Below, piece by piece: positions 45,753-53,743 of a DNA stretch of 56,503 bases; position 1 is the first letter of the stretch, and each line of letters opens with the position of its first letter. This DNA comes from Terriglobia bacterium (GTDB taxonomy: Bacteria > Acidobacteriota > Terriglobia > Acidiferrales > UBA7541). The position numbers and the translations under genes were made by a program. Below the pieces are notes generated by a model. It had not been told where the DNA came from, did not search any database, and saw nothing but the letters and a program-made list of their open reading frames with translations. The DNA lies in the NCBI GenBank assembly GCA_020072805.1, contig JAIQGC010000008.1, positions 1 to 56,503 of the forward strand, read 5' to 3'.

Positions 45753-46687
45753 CCCAGCCAGTCAATCCTTCGATATCTCCCCGCGGTTGCGTTTCCATGA
45801 CCGGCTTCGCCCAGGCGCGCTCCGAATACGCCGGATGGTCCATCCGCATCAGCGTCAAGAGCGTCAACCACCGCTTCCTCGACGTGAAGCTCCGCCTTCC
45901 CGAGGGCTTCGATCTCTACGAATCCGCTCTGCGCCAGGCCGTCCGCGAGAAAATTCAGCGCGGCCACGTCGAAGTCTCCGCCAGCTTTCTCCCCGGCGCC
46001 GCCGCTCCCTTGCGCATCAATCAGGAGCTGGCCGCCGGCTATCTGCGCGCCGCCGAGGAATTGCGCCTGCAGACCTCCGCCGCTGCTTCCGTGGATGTCG
46101 CCGGCATCCTCCGCCTTCCCGGCGTGGTTCTGGGCGTCACTCCGGCTCTGCCCGAATCCGAAGAAGAACAGGAGCGCCTCGGCAAATCCCTCGCCGCCTG
46201 CCTTACCGAAGCCCTCGGCAAGCTCGACGAGATGCGCCGCATCGAGGGCCGCCATCTCGCCGAGGATCTCCGCGCGCGCACCGCGCGCATCGGTGAACAT
46301 GCTGCGCAAATCCGTGAACTCGCCGTCAAGCTCCAACCCGCCTTCCACCGCCGTCTCGATTCCAAACTCAAGGAACTCCTCTCCGGCGCCGGCATCGAAC
46401 CCGCGCGCCTCGCTCAGGAGGCCGCCCTCCTCGCCGAGCGCGGCGACGTCAGCGAGGAACTGGACCGCCTGCGCAGTCATCTGACACAATTTACGGGCCT
46501 CCTGGAGGGCGGCGGCGAGGCCGGCAAAAAACTCGACTTCCTTCTCCAGGAAATGCACCGCGAGGCCAACACCCTCCTCTCCAAGACTCCCGGGGTGGAA
46601 AGCGAAGGCCTGGCCATCACCGGCCTGGCCCTCGAAATTAAAGCGGAGATCGAAAAACTTCGGGAACAGGTGCAGAACATCGAATGA
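45749..46687 (+). CDS. yicC: YicC-family endoribonuclease
   Basis: 312 residues. The conserved start SMTGFAQARSEYAGWSIRISVKSVNHRFLDVKLRLP and the C-terminal DUF1732 part (KKLDFLLQEMHREANTLLSK) identify YicC, a metal-dependent RNase that cuts small RNAs in E. coli. It overlaps msbA and gmk by ATGA on both sides, so these are coupled. The N-terminal 15 residues before SMTGF are extra; a start closer to the motif is possible. Confidence 0.94.
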
Positions 46688-47322
46688 ACCCCACGATCGA
46701 AATCAATCCTCTCGTCCTGATCGTCTCCGGTCCTTCCGGCTCCGGGAAGTCCACCCTCATGCAGCGCATCCTCGATATGGATCGCACCATGCCTTCGGTC
46801 TCCTGTACCACGCGCCCCCGCCGCGCGACTGAGAGCAGCTGGAAGTGCTATGATTTCGTTACGGAAGAGCAGTTCGAGGCCATGGTCCGCGAGGATGAGT
46901 TTCTTGAGTACGCGCGCGTTTTCGGCAAGCATTCCTACGGCACGCCGCGCAAATGGCTCGTGCAGTCCCGCGAGACCGGAAAAGACCTGGTCCTGGAAAT
47001 TGACGTACAGGGGGCTGCTCAGGTAAAGAAGAAGCTGCCGGAAGCGGTGGGCATCTTCATCCTGCCCCCCTCGCGCGAGGAACTCGAGCGCAGGCTTCGC
47101 GGCAGGGGACAGGATGCCGAGGAAGAGATTCAGCGGCGCTTGGCTCAGGCCCGGGATGAAATTCAGGCGTTCGGCAAGTATTATGATTATTGCGTCATCA
47201 ATGACGATGTCGAGCGCGCCGGGCGGGATGTTCAGGCGATTGTAACGGCCTTGCGCTGCTCCAGTGCGCGCAACCGCGGCCGGGTCCAGAGTCTTCTAAC
47301 CTCGTTCGGAGGAAAAGGGTGA
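46684..47322 (+). CDS. gmk: Guanylate kinase
   Basis: 212 residues. P-loop SGPSGSGKST, GMP-binding SVSCTTRPRR, and the DLVLEIDVQGAAQVK segment. It converts GMP to GDP in nucleotide synthesis. The usual GxxY/DG after TTRPxR is changed (ATESSWKCYDFVT), which is common in acidobacterial sequences by my impression. It stands in the usual yicC-gmk-rpoZ-coaBC order. Confidence 0.96.
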   Translation: MNPTIEINPLVLIVSGPSGSGKSTLMQRILDMDRTMPSVSCTTRPRRATESSWKCYDFVTEEQFEAMVREDEFLEYARVFGKHSYGTPRKWLVQSRETGKDLVLEIDVQGAAQVKKKLPEAVGIFILPPSREELERRLRGRGQDAEEEIQRRLAQARDEIQAFGKYYDYCVINDDVERAGRDVQAIVTALRCSSARNRGRVQSLLTSFGGKG

Positions 47323-47323
47323 G

Positions 47324-47545
47324 ATGAGCGTGCAGACAAAAGCTCCCGAAAGTCAGTTTGCTTATGTCGTCGTTGCGGCCCGCCGGGCTCGCCAGTTGAT
47401 GGCCGGCGCTCCGCCGCTCCTGGAAAACCCCCGCACTCAGAAGGCGACGCGCATCGCCACCGAGGAACTCGACCTCAGCCTTCTCGAATTCGAAGTCCCC
47501 AAGATGGTCACTGAGGAAGAGAAGGAAGCCCGGCGCCGCAGGTAG
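47324..47545 (+). CDS. rpoZ: RNA polymerase omega subunit
   Basis: A 73-residue protein. YVVVAARRARQLMAG, then KATRIATEELDLSLLEFE, matches the omega helices that hold the beta' subunit. GGAGG is upstream, and the ATG lies two bases after the gmk stop. Confidence 0.9.
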   Translation: MSVQTKAPESQFAYVVVAARRARQLMAGAPPLLENPRTQKATRIATEELDLSLLEFEVPKMVTEEEKEARRRR

Positions 47546-47562
47546 CCCGGACTGGAGACGCC

Positions 47563-48801
47563 ATGCGCATCACCTTGGGCGTAACCGGCGGCGTCGCCGC
47601 TTATAAAGCCGCGGAACTTGCCCGCCGCTTGCAGCAGGATGGCTTCTCCGTTCAAGTTGTCATGACTCGTGCCGCTCGCGAATTCGTCGCGCCCCTCACC
47701 TTCGCCGCTCTCACCGGACAGAATGTCATTACCGACCTCTTCGCCCGCGATACCTCCGGCTCCGCCAATCTCGAAAGCGCCGTCGAACATATCGCCGTCG
47801 CCCAGCGCACCGATCTTCTCCTCGTCGTTCCCGCCACCGCCGATATCCTCGCCAAATTCGCCCGCGGCCTCGCCGATGATTTCCTCTCCACTCTCTTCCT
47901 GGCCACCGCCGCTCCCGTCGTCGTGGCCCCGGCCATGAACGTCAATATGTGGCAGCATCCTGCCACGCGGGAAAATATCGAAATGCTCCGCGCCCGCGGC
48001 GTCCGCATCGTCGAACCCGGCGAAGGCTATCTCGCCTGCGGCATGACCGGCCAGGGCCGCCTCGCCGAACTCGAGGACATCCTCGCCGCCGTCCGCGACG
48101 CTCTCCATCTCAAGCGCGATTTCGAAACCGAAACCGTCCTCGTCACCGCCGGCCCCACCTGCGAAGACCTCGACCCTGTCCGCTATCTCACCAACCGCTC
48201 CTCCGGAAAAATGGGCTACGCCCTCGCCCAAGCCGCCGCCCGCCGCGGCGCCAAAGTCATTCTCGTCAGCGGCCCCACCGCTCTCCCCGCTCCCGACGGC
48301 GTCCAGTTCATCCCCGTGCGCAGCGCCGAAGAAATGCACAAAGCCGTCCTCGCCTCCTTTTCTTCCTGCACCGTGGCCATTTTCGCCGCCGCCGTCGCCG
48401 ATTACCGCCCCGCCGCCCGCCACGCCCACAAGATGAAGCGCACCAAGGCCCCCCTCACCATCGAACTCGAACCCACTCCCGACATCATTGCCGATGTCGC
48501 CCGCCACAAAGCCGATCGCCTCCTCGTCGGCTTCGCCGCGGAAACCGATCACCTCGCCGAAAACGCCCGCAAGAAGCTCGCTGCCAAGAATGCCGACCTT
48601 ATCGTCGCCAACGACGTCACCGCCCAAGGCGCCGGCTTCGATCTCGACACCAACATCGTCACTCTCTTCTCCCGCGACAATCGCGAAACTCCTCTCCCCC
48701 TGATGAGCAAGTCCGAAGCCGCCCAGCGCATCCTCGATGAACTCGTACGCCTCCGCTCGCTCCCCCACACCGCCTCCGCCTCCCGCCGTTCGGCTGGTTA
48801 G
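47563..48801 (+). CDS. coaBC: Bifunctional phosphopantothenoylcysteine decarboxylase/synthetase
   Basis: 412 residues for two steps of coenzyme A synthesis. The CoaC flavoprotein half (1-185) has TGGVAAYKAAELARRL, the active-site His in VEHIAVAQ, the PAMNVNMW substrate segment and GYLACGMTGQGR; the CoaB half (about 190-400) has VTAGPTCEDLDPVRYLTNRSSGKMG and AVADYRPA. It follows rpoZ by 17 bases. Confidence 0.97.
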   Translation: MRITLGVTGGVAAYKAAELARRLQQDGFSVQVVMTRAAREFVAPLTFAALTGQNVITDLFARDTSGSANLESAVEHIAVAQRTDLLLVVPATADILAKFARGLADDFLSTLFLATAAPVVVAPAMNVNMWQHPATRENIEMLRARGVRIVEPGEGYLACGMTGQGRLAELEDILAAVRDALHLKRDFETETVLVTAGPTCEDLDPVRYLTNRSSGKMGYALAQAAARRGAKVILVSGPTALPAPDGVQFIPVRSAEEMHKAVLASFSSCTVAIFAAAVADYRPAARHAHKMKRTKAPLTIELEPTPDIIADVARHKADRLLVGFAAETDHLAENARKKLAAKNADLIVANDVTAQGAGFDLDTNIVTLFSRDNRETPLPLMSKSEAAQRILDELVRLRSLPHTASASRRSAG

Positions 48802-48807
48802 CGCATC

Positions 48808-49659
48808 ATGCCTGCTCCTCTCTCCCCGCAGCTCCGCGCCATGCTCGCCCAGCGCCTCTCCTTCTATGAGGACCTCGGCATCCGTCTCTTTTTCCGCCGC
48901 AGCCCCAATCCCGCTGCCGGAGAAACCACTTTCGAATCTCCCGTCGATTTTCAATCCCCATCCCCGGCTCTCCCGGAAAAGGAAGAAGAACACTTGGCCA
49001 AACGCTCCGCCGCTCCCGCGTCTCCGAAATCCAGCGCCACCCTCTCTCCCCCGGCCGATTCGCTCTTCTCCGCCGCTATTCCCAACGACACCCTCGAAAA
49101 AATCCGCGCCGATATCGGCCCCGACTGCCGCCTCTGCCGCCTCTGCGAAAAACGCAATAAAATCGTTTTCGGCGACGGCCACCCCGCCGCTAAGCTCATG
49201 TTCGTCGGTGAAGGCCCCGGCCGTGATGAGGACGCTCAGGGCCTCCCCTTCGTCGGCCGCGCCGGCAAACTGCTCACCCAGATGATCGAAGCCATGGGCC
49301 TTCAGCGTCAGGACGTCTATATCGGCAACGTCGTCAAATGCCGTCCCCCCGAAAATCGCCCTCCCGAAAAGGACGAAGTCGCCATGTGCTCTCCCTTCCT
49401 CCTCCGCCAGATTGACGCCATCCGTCCCCAGGTCATCGTCGCCCTCGGCGCCACCGCCGCCCGCGCCCTTCTCCAGACCGAACGCGGCATTTCCGAATTC
49501 CGCGGCCAATGGCAGGAGTTCCGCGGCACAAAATTCATGGCTACCTATCACCCCGCTTATCTTCTCCGCAATCCCGCCGCCAAGGGCGACGTCTGGAAGG
49601 ACCTGCAAAAAGTCATGGCCGTCCTCGGCCTGGCCCCCAAAAAAGGCAAGCAGGCCTAA
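48808..49659 (+). CDS. Uracil-DNA glycosylase, family 4/5 type with Fe-S cluster
   Basis: 283 residues. After about 90 low-complexity residues comes the glycosylase: CRLCRLCEKRNKIVFG (cluster Cys), FVGEGPGRDEDAQGLPFVGRAGKLL (active-site motif A with GEGPGxxED), VVKCRPPENRPP, a later Cys (AMCSPFL) and motif B MATYHPAYLLR. The GEGPGRDEDAQG form is that of family 4 enzymes. It removes uracil from DNA in base-excision repair. It follows coaBC closely. Confidence 0.93.
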   Translation: MPAPLSPQLRAMLAQRLSFYEDLGIRLFFRRSPNPAAGETTFESPVDFQSPSPALPEKEEEHLAKRSAAPASPKSSATLSPPADSLFSAAIPNDTLEKIRADIGPDCRLCRLCEKRNKIVFGDGHPAAKLMFVGEGPGRDEDAQGLPFVGRAGKLLTQMIEAMGLQRQDVYIGNVVKCRPPENRPPEKDEVAMCSPFLLRQIDAIRPQVIVALGATAARALLQTERGISEFRGQWQEFRGTKFMATYHPAYLLRNPAAKGDVWKDLQKVMAVLGLAPKKGKQA

Positions 49660-49665
49660 CCCCAC

Positions 49666-50565
49666 ATGGGTATCCTCCTCGGCCTCGTCGCCGCTCTCAG
49701 TTGGGGCACCGCCGACTTCTTCGCCCGCTTCGTCACCCACCGCATCGGCGCTCTCCGCACCCTCTTCTACATGCAGGCGGGAGGTTTCCTTTTCCTCTCT
49801 CTCGCCTTGCCTCTCCTCGGTGGCTGGGGCCATCTTCACGACGGCTCCGGCTGGACTCCCTGGGCCTGGGGCTCTCTCGCCGGTTTGCTGAACACCGCCG
49901 CCATGTTCGCCCTCTACCGTTCGTTCGAAATCGGCAAACTTTCCGTCGTCGCTCCCGTCTCCTCCAGCTATCCCGCCCTCACCGTCCTGCTCTCCCTTCT
50001 CACCGGCGAGCATCTGTCCGCCCTCCGCGCAGTCGGCATCGCTCTCACCGTCGCCGGCGTCATTCTAGCCTCCATGAGCTCCGCTCCTCCTCGCAATCCT
50101 TCCCCCGGTGGCCCGCCCCCGCCCACGCAAAATAATTCCCGCACCGCCATCCTCTGGGCCGTTTGCGCCGCTCTCGGCTTCGGCGTCCTCTTCTGGCTGC
50201 TCGGCATCCGCGTCGTTCCCCGCGTCGGCGGTCCCGCCTCGGTCTGGATGATCCGCCTCTCCAGCATGCTCCTCTCCTCCGTCCTGGTTTTCGCCTGGCC
50301 TCGCCGCGCTCCGTCCCCCGCTCCCTTCTCCCGCCGCAATCTCGTGCTGCTTGTCTCCGGCATGGCCCTGCTCGACACCTCCGCCTTCGTCTGCACCAAC
50401 GTCGGCATCCTCTTTGACCAGGTCTCCGTCGTCAGCGTTCTCGCCTCCCTCTACGGCGCCGTCACCGTGGCCCTCGCCGCCGCCTTCCTCCGCGAAAAGC
50501 TCGCCTGGTGGCAGTGGTCCGGCATCGCCCTCATCTTCGCCGGCGTCTTCTTCGTCAGCCGCTGA
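49666..50565 (+). CDS. EamA/DMT-family transporter
   Basis: 299 residues with ten hydrophobic helices in two EamA repeats. The first is WGTADFFARFVTHRIGALRT; the second has LASLYGAVTVALAAAFLREK followed by WQWSGIALIFAGVFFV, the diagnostic end of EamA repeats. It exports an unknown small metabolite. It lies 6 bases after the glycosylase gene. Confidence 0.9.
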   Translation: MGILLGLVAALSWGTADFFARFVTHRIGALRTLFYMQAGGFLFLSLALPLLGGWGHLHDGSGWTPWAWGSLAGLLNTAAMFALYRSFEIGKLSVVAPVSSSYPALTVLLSLLTGEHLSALRAVGIALTVAGVILASMSSAPPRNPSPGGPPPPTQNNSRTAILWAVCAALGFGVLFWLLGIRVVPRVGGPASVWMIRLSSMLLSSVLVFAWPRRAPSPAPFSRRNLVLLVSGMALLDTSAFVCTNVGILFDQVSVVSVLASLYGAVTVALAAAFLREKLAWWQWSGIALIFAGVFFVSR

Positions 50566-50625
50566 CCCGTGCATTCTGAATCCCGAACCTAGTTTGTTCC
50601 GGATCATCTAAACAAATAAGAAAAC

Positions 50626-50680
50626 GTGTCATTCCGACCGGAGGGACGGCGCTTTTTGCCGCCCCGGAGCGGAGGAATCT
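50626..50680 (+). repeat. Acidobacterial-type dispersed repeat
   Basis: GTGTCATTCCGACCGGAGG, an internal GGCG/CGCC hairpin, then GGAGCGGAGGAATCT. I recognise this TCATTCC...GGAATCT pattern as a common intergenic repeat in acidobacterial genomes; only one copy is in the window. Confidence 0.45.
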
Positions 50681-50743
50681 CTCTTCGGTTTCGAATTTCA
50701 CCATCATCTCAACCCCGCTCGACCTGTTACACTACTTCGCGCG

Positions 50744-53182
50744 ATGAACGAACTCTACTGCGACGTGGCTCTCCCCGTTCCCCTGCCCTCGCTCTTTACC
50801 TACGCCATCCCCCCGGAAATGGCCGAGTCCCTCCGCCCCGGCTCCCGCGTCCTCGTTCCTTTTCGCCGCCGCACCTTCGTCGGCGTCGTCGTCACCCTCG
50901 GTACCCAGCCTCCCGCCTCCGCCAAAGTCCGCCCCATCTCCCAGTCCCTCGATCTTCTTCCCGCTCTTCCCGCTCCCCTCATGGCCCTCGGCCAGTGGAT
51001 GACCAGCTACTACCTCGCCCCTCCCGGCGAAGTCTTCCGCGCCATGCTTCCTCCGCTCACCGAACTCCGCTCCCGCCAGGAGCTGCGCCTCACTCCCGCC
51101 GGCCACGCCGCCCTCGCCGAAGGCCTCGAATCCGGCCTCTCCGCCGAAGAATTCGACCTCCTCGAAGAACTCGGCCGCGCCGAAAAACGCCACGGCTTCG
51201 CCGCGCTCCCCAAGCCCGAAGAAAAAAAATCCGCCGCCGCCCGCCTCCTCCGCCGCAACCTTCTCCAATTGCAGGAAGCCGTCGTTGGCAGCAAACGCCG
51301 CATGCACCGCGTCATCGCCTGGAAATCCGGCGCCGCCGAATCCCTCACTCACCTCGCCGAAAAAGAAGAGCGCATCCGCCAAATCCTCGAGGTCGAACGC
51401 GGCCCTCTCCCTCTCCCCATCCTCCTCCGCGCCGCTCACGTCACTCGTTCGGTGATTGATCGCCTCCTCAAGCAAAATCTCCTCGAATCCTGGGAAGAGC
51501 CTATCGACCCCGGCGAAGACCCTTTCGACGCCGGCTTCACTCCCCCCGCCCACGATCTCAATCCCGGCCAGGCCGCCGCCGTCGCCGCCGTCCGCGCCCG
51601 CCTCGACTCCGGCGAATTCGGCGTCAGCCTTCTCTTCGGCGTCACCGGCAGCGGCAAAACCGAAGTCTATCTCCGCGCCATTCAGGAAACCCTCGCCCGC
51701 GGAAAAACCGCCATCGTCCTCGTCCCCGAAATTGCTCTCACCCTTTGGATCGGCCGCCTCTGCCGTTCCTGGTTCGGCGCGCGCTTCGAAGGCGTCGCCG
51801 TCCTCCATTCCGCCCTCAGCGACGTCGAACGCGCCCGCGAATGGTGGCGCGTGCGCAATGGCGAAGCCCGCGTCGTCGTCGGCACGCGCTCCGCCGTCTT
51901 CGCCCCCGTGGAAAATCTCGGCCTGCTCATCGTCGACGAAGAACAGGAGAGCAGCTACAAGCAGGAAGAAACCCCGCGCTATCACGGCCGCGACGTCGCC
52001 ATCGTCCGCGGCAAACTCGAAAAAGCCGCCGTCCTCCTCGGCTCCGCCACTCCCTCCATGGAATCCTTTCATCACGCCCGCGTGGGCAAATACGATCTCC
52101 TTCGCCTCGCCGGCCGCGTCGAGGACCGTCCCATGGCCCCCGTCGAAATCGTGGACCTCCGCGAGGACTTCCGCGAAGGCCATAACACCAGCCCCATCTC
52201 CGCCGTTCTCCGCCGCGGCATCACCGAAAATCTCGCCGCCGGCACCCAGACCCTCATCCTCATCAACCGCCGCGGCTATTCCTGGTTTGTTCTGTGCCGC
52301 AGTTGCGGCGCTTCCGTCCACTGCGTCAATTGCAGCATCTCCCTCACCTACCACAAGCAGCGCAACCGCCTCGAATGCCACTACTGCGGCGCCATGCAGC
52401 CCGTCCCCAAGAAATGCCCCAAGTGTGACTCCCAGTATCTCCACTATTTCGGCGAAGGCTCCGAGCAACTCGAAGAGCGCCTCCGCAACGAATTTCCCAG
52501 CGCGCGAGTCGCCCGCCTCGACCGCGACACCGCCCGCACCAAGCGCCAGTACCAGGAAACCCTAGCCGCCTTCGCCGGCGGCGCCCTCGATATCCTCGTC
52601 GGCACCCAAATGCTCGCCAAGGGCCACGACTTCCAGCGCGTCACCCTCGTCGGCGTCGTCTCCGCCGATTCCACCCTCAGCCTGCCCGACTTCCGCTCCG
52701 CCGAGCGCGCCTTCCAGCTCCTAACGCAAGTCGCCGGCCGCGCCGGACGCGGCCAGCTTCCCGGCCGCGTCCTCGTGCAAACTTTCTATCCCGAGCACTA
52801 CGCCATCCAGGACGCCGCCAAACAAGACTACGAAGCCTTCTTCGACCGCGAACTCCACTTCCGCCGCATGATGTCCTACCCCCCCTTCACCGCCCTCGCC
52901 AACATCATCATCCGCGACACCAGCCTCGAAAACGCCATCCGCTGGTCCCGCCAGCTAGGCCAGTTCTTCGCCCCTCATGACGGCAAAACCATAAAAATCC
53001 TCGGCCCCGCCGCCGCCCCCCTTGCCCGCATCAAAAAAGAGCACCGCTTCCAATTCCTCCTCAAATCCCCCCAGCGTTCCCTCCTGACCAAACTCCTCCA
53101 ATCCGCCCTGTCCTACGCCGATTCCCGCGAAATCCCCCGCACCGCCCTCCTCATCGACATGGACCCCCTCAGCCTCCTCTAA
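50744..53182 (+). CDS. priA: Primosomal protein N' (PriA helicase)
   Basis: An 812-residue replication-restart helicase: 3' DNA-binding domain (about 1-105), winged helix, Walker A GVTGSGKTEVYL, DEEQESSYKQEETPRYHGRDVA for the Walker B and aromatic loop, and a zinc region with paired CxxC (CRSCGASVHCVNC ... CHYCG ... CPKC). The helicase C domain has GTQMLAKGHDFQRVTLVGV and QVAGRAGRG. It recognises stalled forks and loads DnaB via other primosome proteins. Confidence 0.97.
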   Translation: MNELYCDVALPVPLPSLFTYAIPPEMAESLRPGSRVLVPFRRRTFVGVVVTLGTQPPASAKVRPISQSLDLLPALPAPLMALGQWMTSYYLAPPGEVFRAMLPPLTELRSRQELRLTPAGHAALAEGLESGLSAEEFDLLEELGRAEKRHGFAALPKPEEKKSAAARLLRRNLLQLQEAVVGSKRRMHRVIAWKSGAAESLTHLAEKEERIRQILEVERGPLPLPILLRAAHVTRSVIDRLLKQNLLESWEEPIDPGEDPFDAGFTPPAHDLNPGQAAAVAAVRARLDSGEFGVSLLFGVTGSGKTEVYLRAIQETLARGKTAIVLVPEIALTLWIGRLCRSWFGARFEGVAVLHSALSDVERAREWWRVRNGEARVVVGTRSAVFAPVENLGLLIVDEEQESSYKQEETPRYHGRDVAIVRGKLEKAAVLLGSATPSMESFHHARVGKYDLLRLAGRVEDRPMAPVEIVDLREDFREGHNTSPISAVLRRGITENLAAGTQTLILINRRGYSWFVLCRSCGASVHCVNCSISLTYHKQRNRLECHYCGAMQPVPKKCPKCDSQYLHYFGEGSEQLEERLRNEFPSARVARLDRDTARTKRQYQETLAAFAGGALDILVGTQMLAKGHDFQRVTLVGVVSADSTLSLPDFRSAERAFQLLTQVAGRAGRGQLPGRVLVQTFYPEHYAIQDAAKQDYEAFFDRELHFRRMMSYPPFTALANIIIRDTSLENAIRWSRQLGQFFAPHDGKTIKILGPAAAPLARIKKEHRFQFLLKSPQRSLLTKLLQSALSYADSREIPRTALLIDMDPLSLL

Positions 53183-53282
53183 CCCCGCTCCCCAACGCTC
53201 GAATTATCCATCGTTGTAGAGGCCGGGCGGAATTTATCCCGACCTGGTCGGGAGCCTGGCTCTTCCTCTTGTCCTATGTAGC

Positions 53283-53300
53283 GCCAGGCTTCAGCCTGGC
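53283..53300. repeat. Short palindromic intergenic element
   Basis: GCCAGGC and GCCTGGC with a TTCA loop form a perfect 7-bp hairpin. It lies about 100 bases after priA and may act as its terminator, although the T-tract is weak. Confidence 0.45.
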
Positions 53301-53335
53301 ATCTTGCCTTTCATCTTCCAATCGACCCTGCCGCA

Positions 53336-53536
53336 CACAACCAAACAACCTCGTGGACACAGGCAGCCTTCCTCATCGACTCCGAATGCGGCGCCCATTG
53401 CAGCGACTCCTCCATCGGCTGGTCCGAAAACGGCTTCAACTATTCCATCAGCATCAAAGCCGAAACAAAGGAAAACCTGATCAAAGTGGCCAATTCCGCT
53501 ATCGCCGCAAGCCATAAATCCGCAGCCCACCAGTAA
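53336..53536 (+). pseudogene. C-terminal remnant of a lost gene
   Basis: The frame ending at TAA 53534-53536 reads as natural protein (SWTQAAFLIDSECGAHCSD, then ENGFNYSISIKAETKENLI and KVANSAIAAS) but has no start codon and fades upstream into intergenic sequence. I read it as the last 60-odd residues of a decayed gene. The protein is not identified; the overlapping frame starting at 53269 looks spurious. Confidence 0.4.
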
Positions 53537-53563
53537 CTCGATACCGCTAATTAAGCGCGGGTG

Positions 53564-53590
53564 CCGCACCCTCGCTTTTCGAGGGTGCGG
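53564..53590. repeat. Palindromic repeat, copy 1 (before the TPR gene)
   Basis: CCGCACCCTCG and CGAGGGTGCGG form a perfect 11-bp stem with a CTTTT loop. A related copy lies at 56257-56285, so the pair flanks the TPR lipoprotein gene. It can also act as a terminator-like structure. Confidence 0.7.
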
Positions 53591-53743
53591 GTTTAGACTC
53601 CACCTCCAGCACTCCCTAACCAATCTATCCACCCAGCGTTGATTTCCACGCATAGTATCATTAACGACACGTCCCCTCCCCGCAGTTGCCTCTCCCCGGA
53701 ATCTCCCCCCTATGATGAACGTGCACCCCATCCAGGAGGCACC

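Noticed and set aside
53269-53517. An 82-codon gene
   Set aside because: It is Arg/His-rich with no ribosome site; the overlapping frame that ends at 53536 looks far more protein-like, though truncated.
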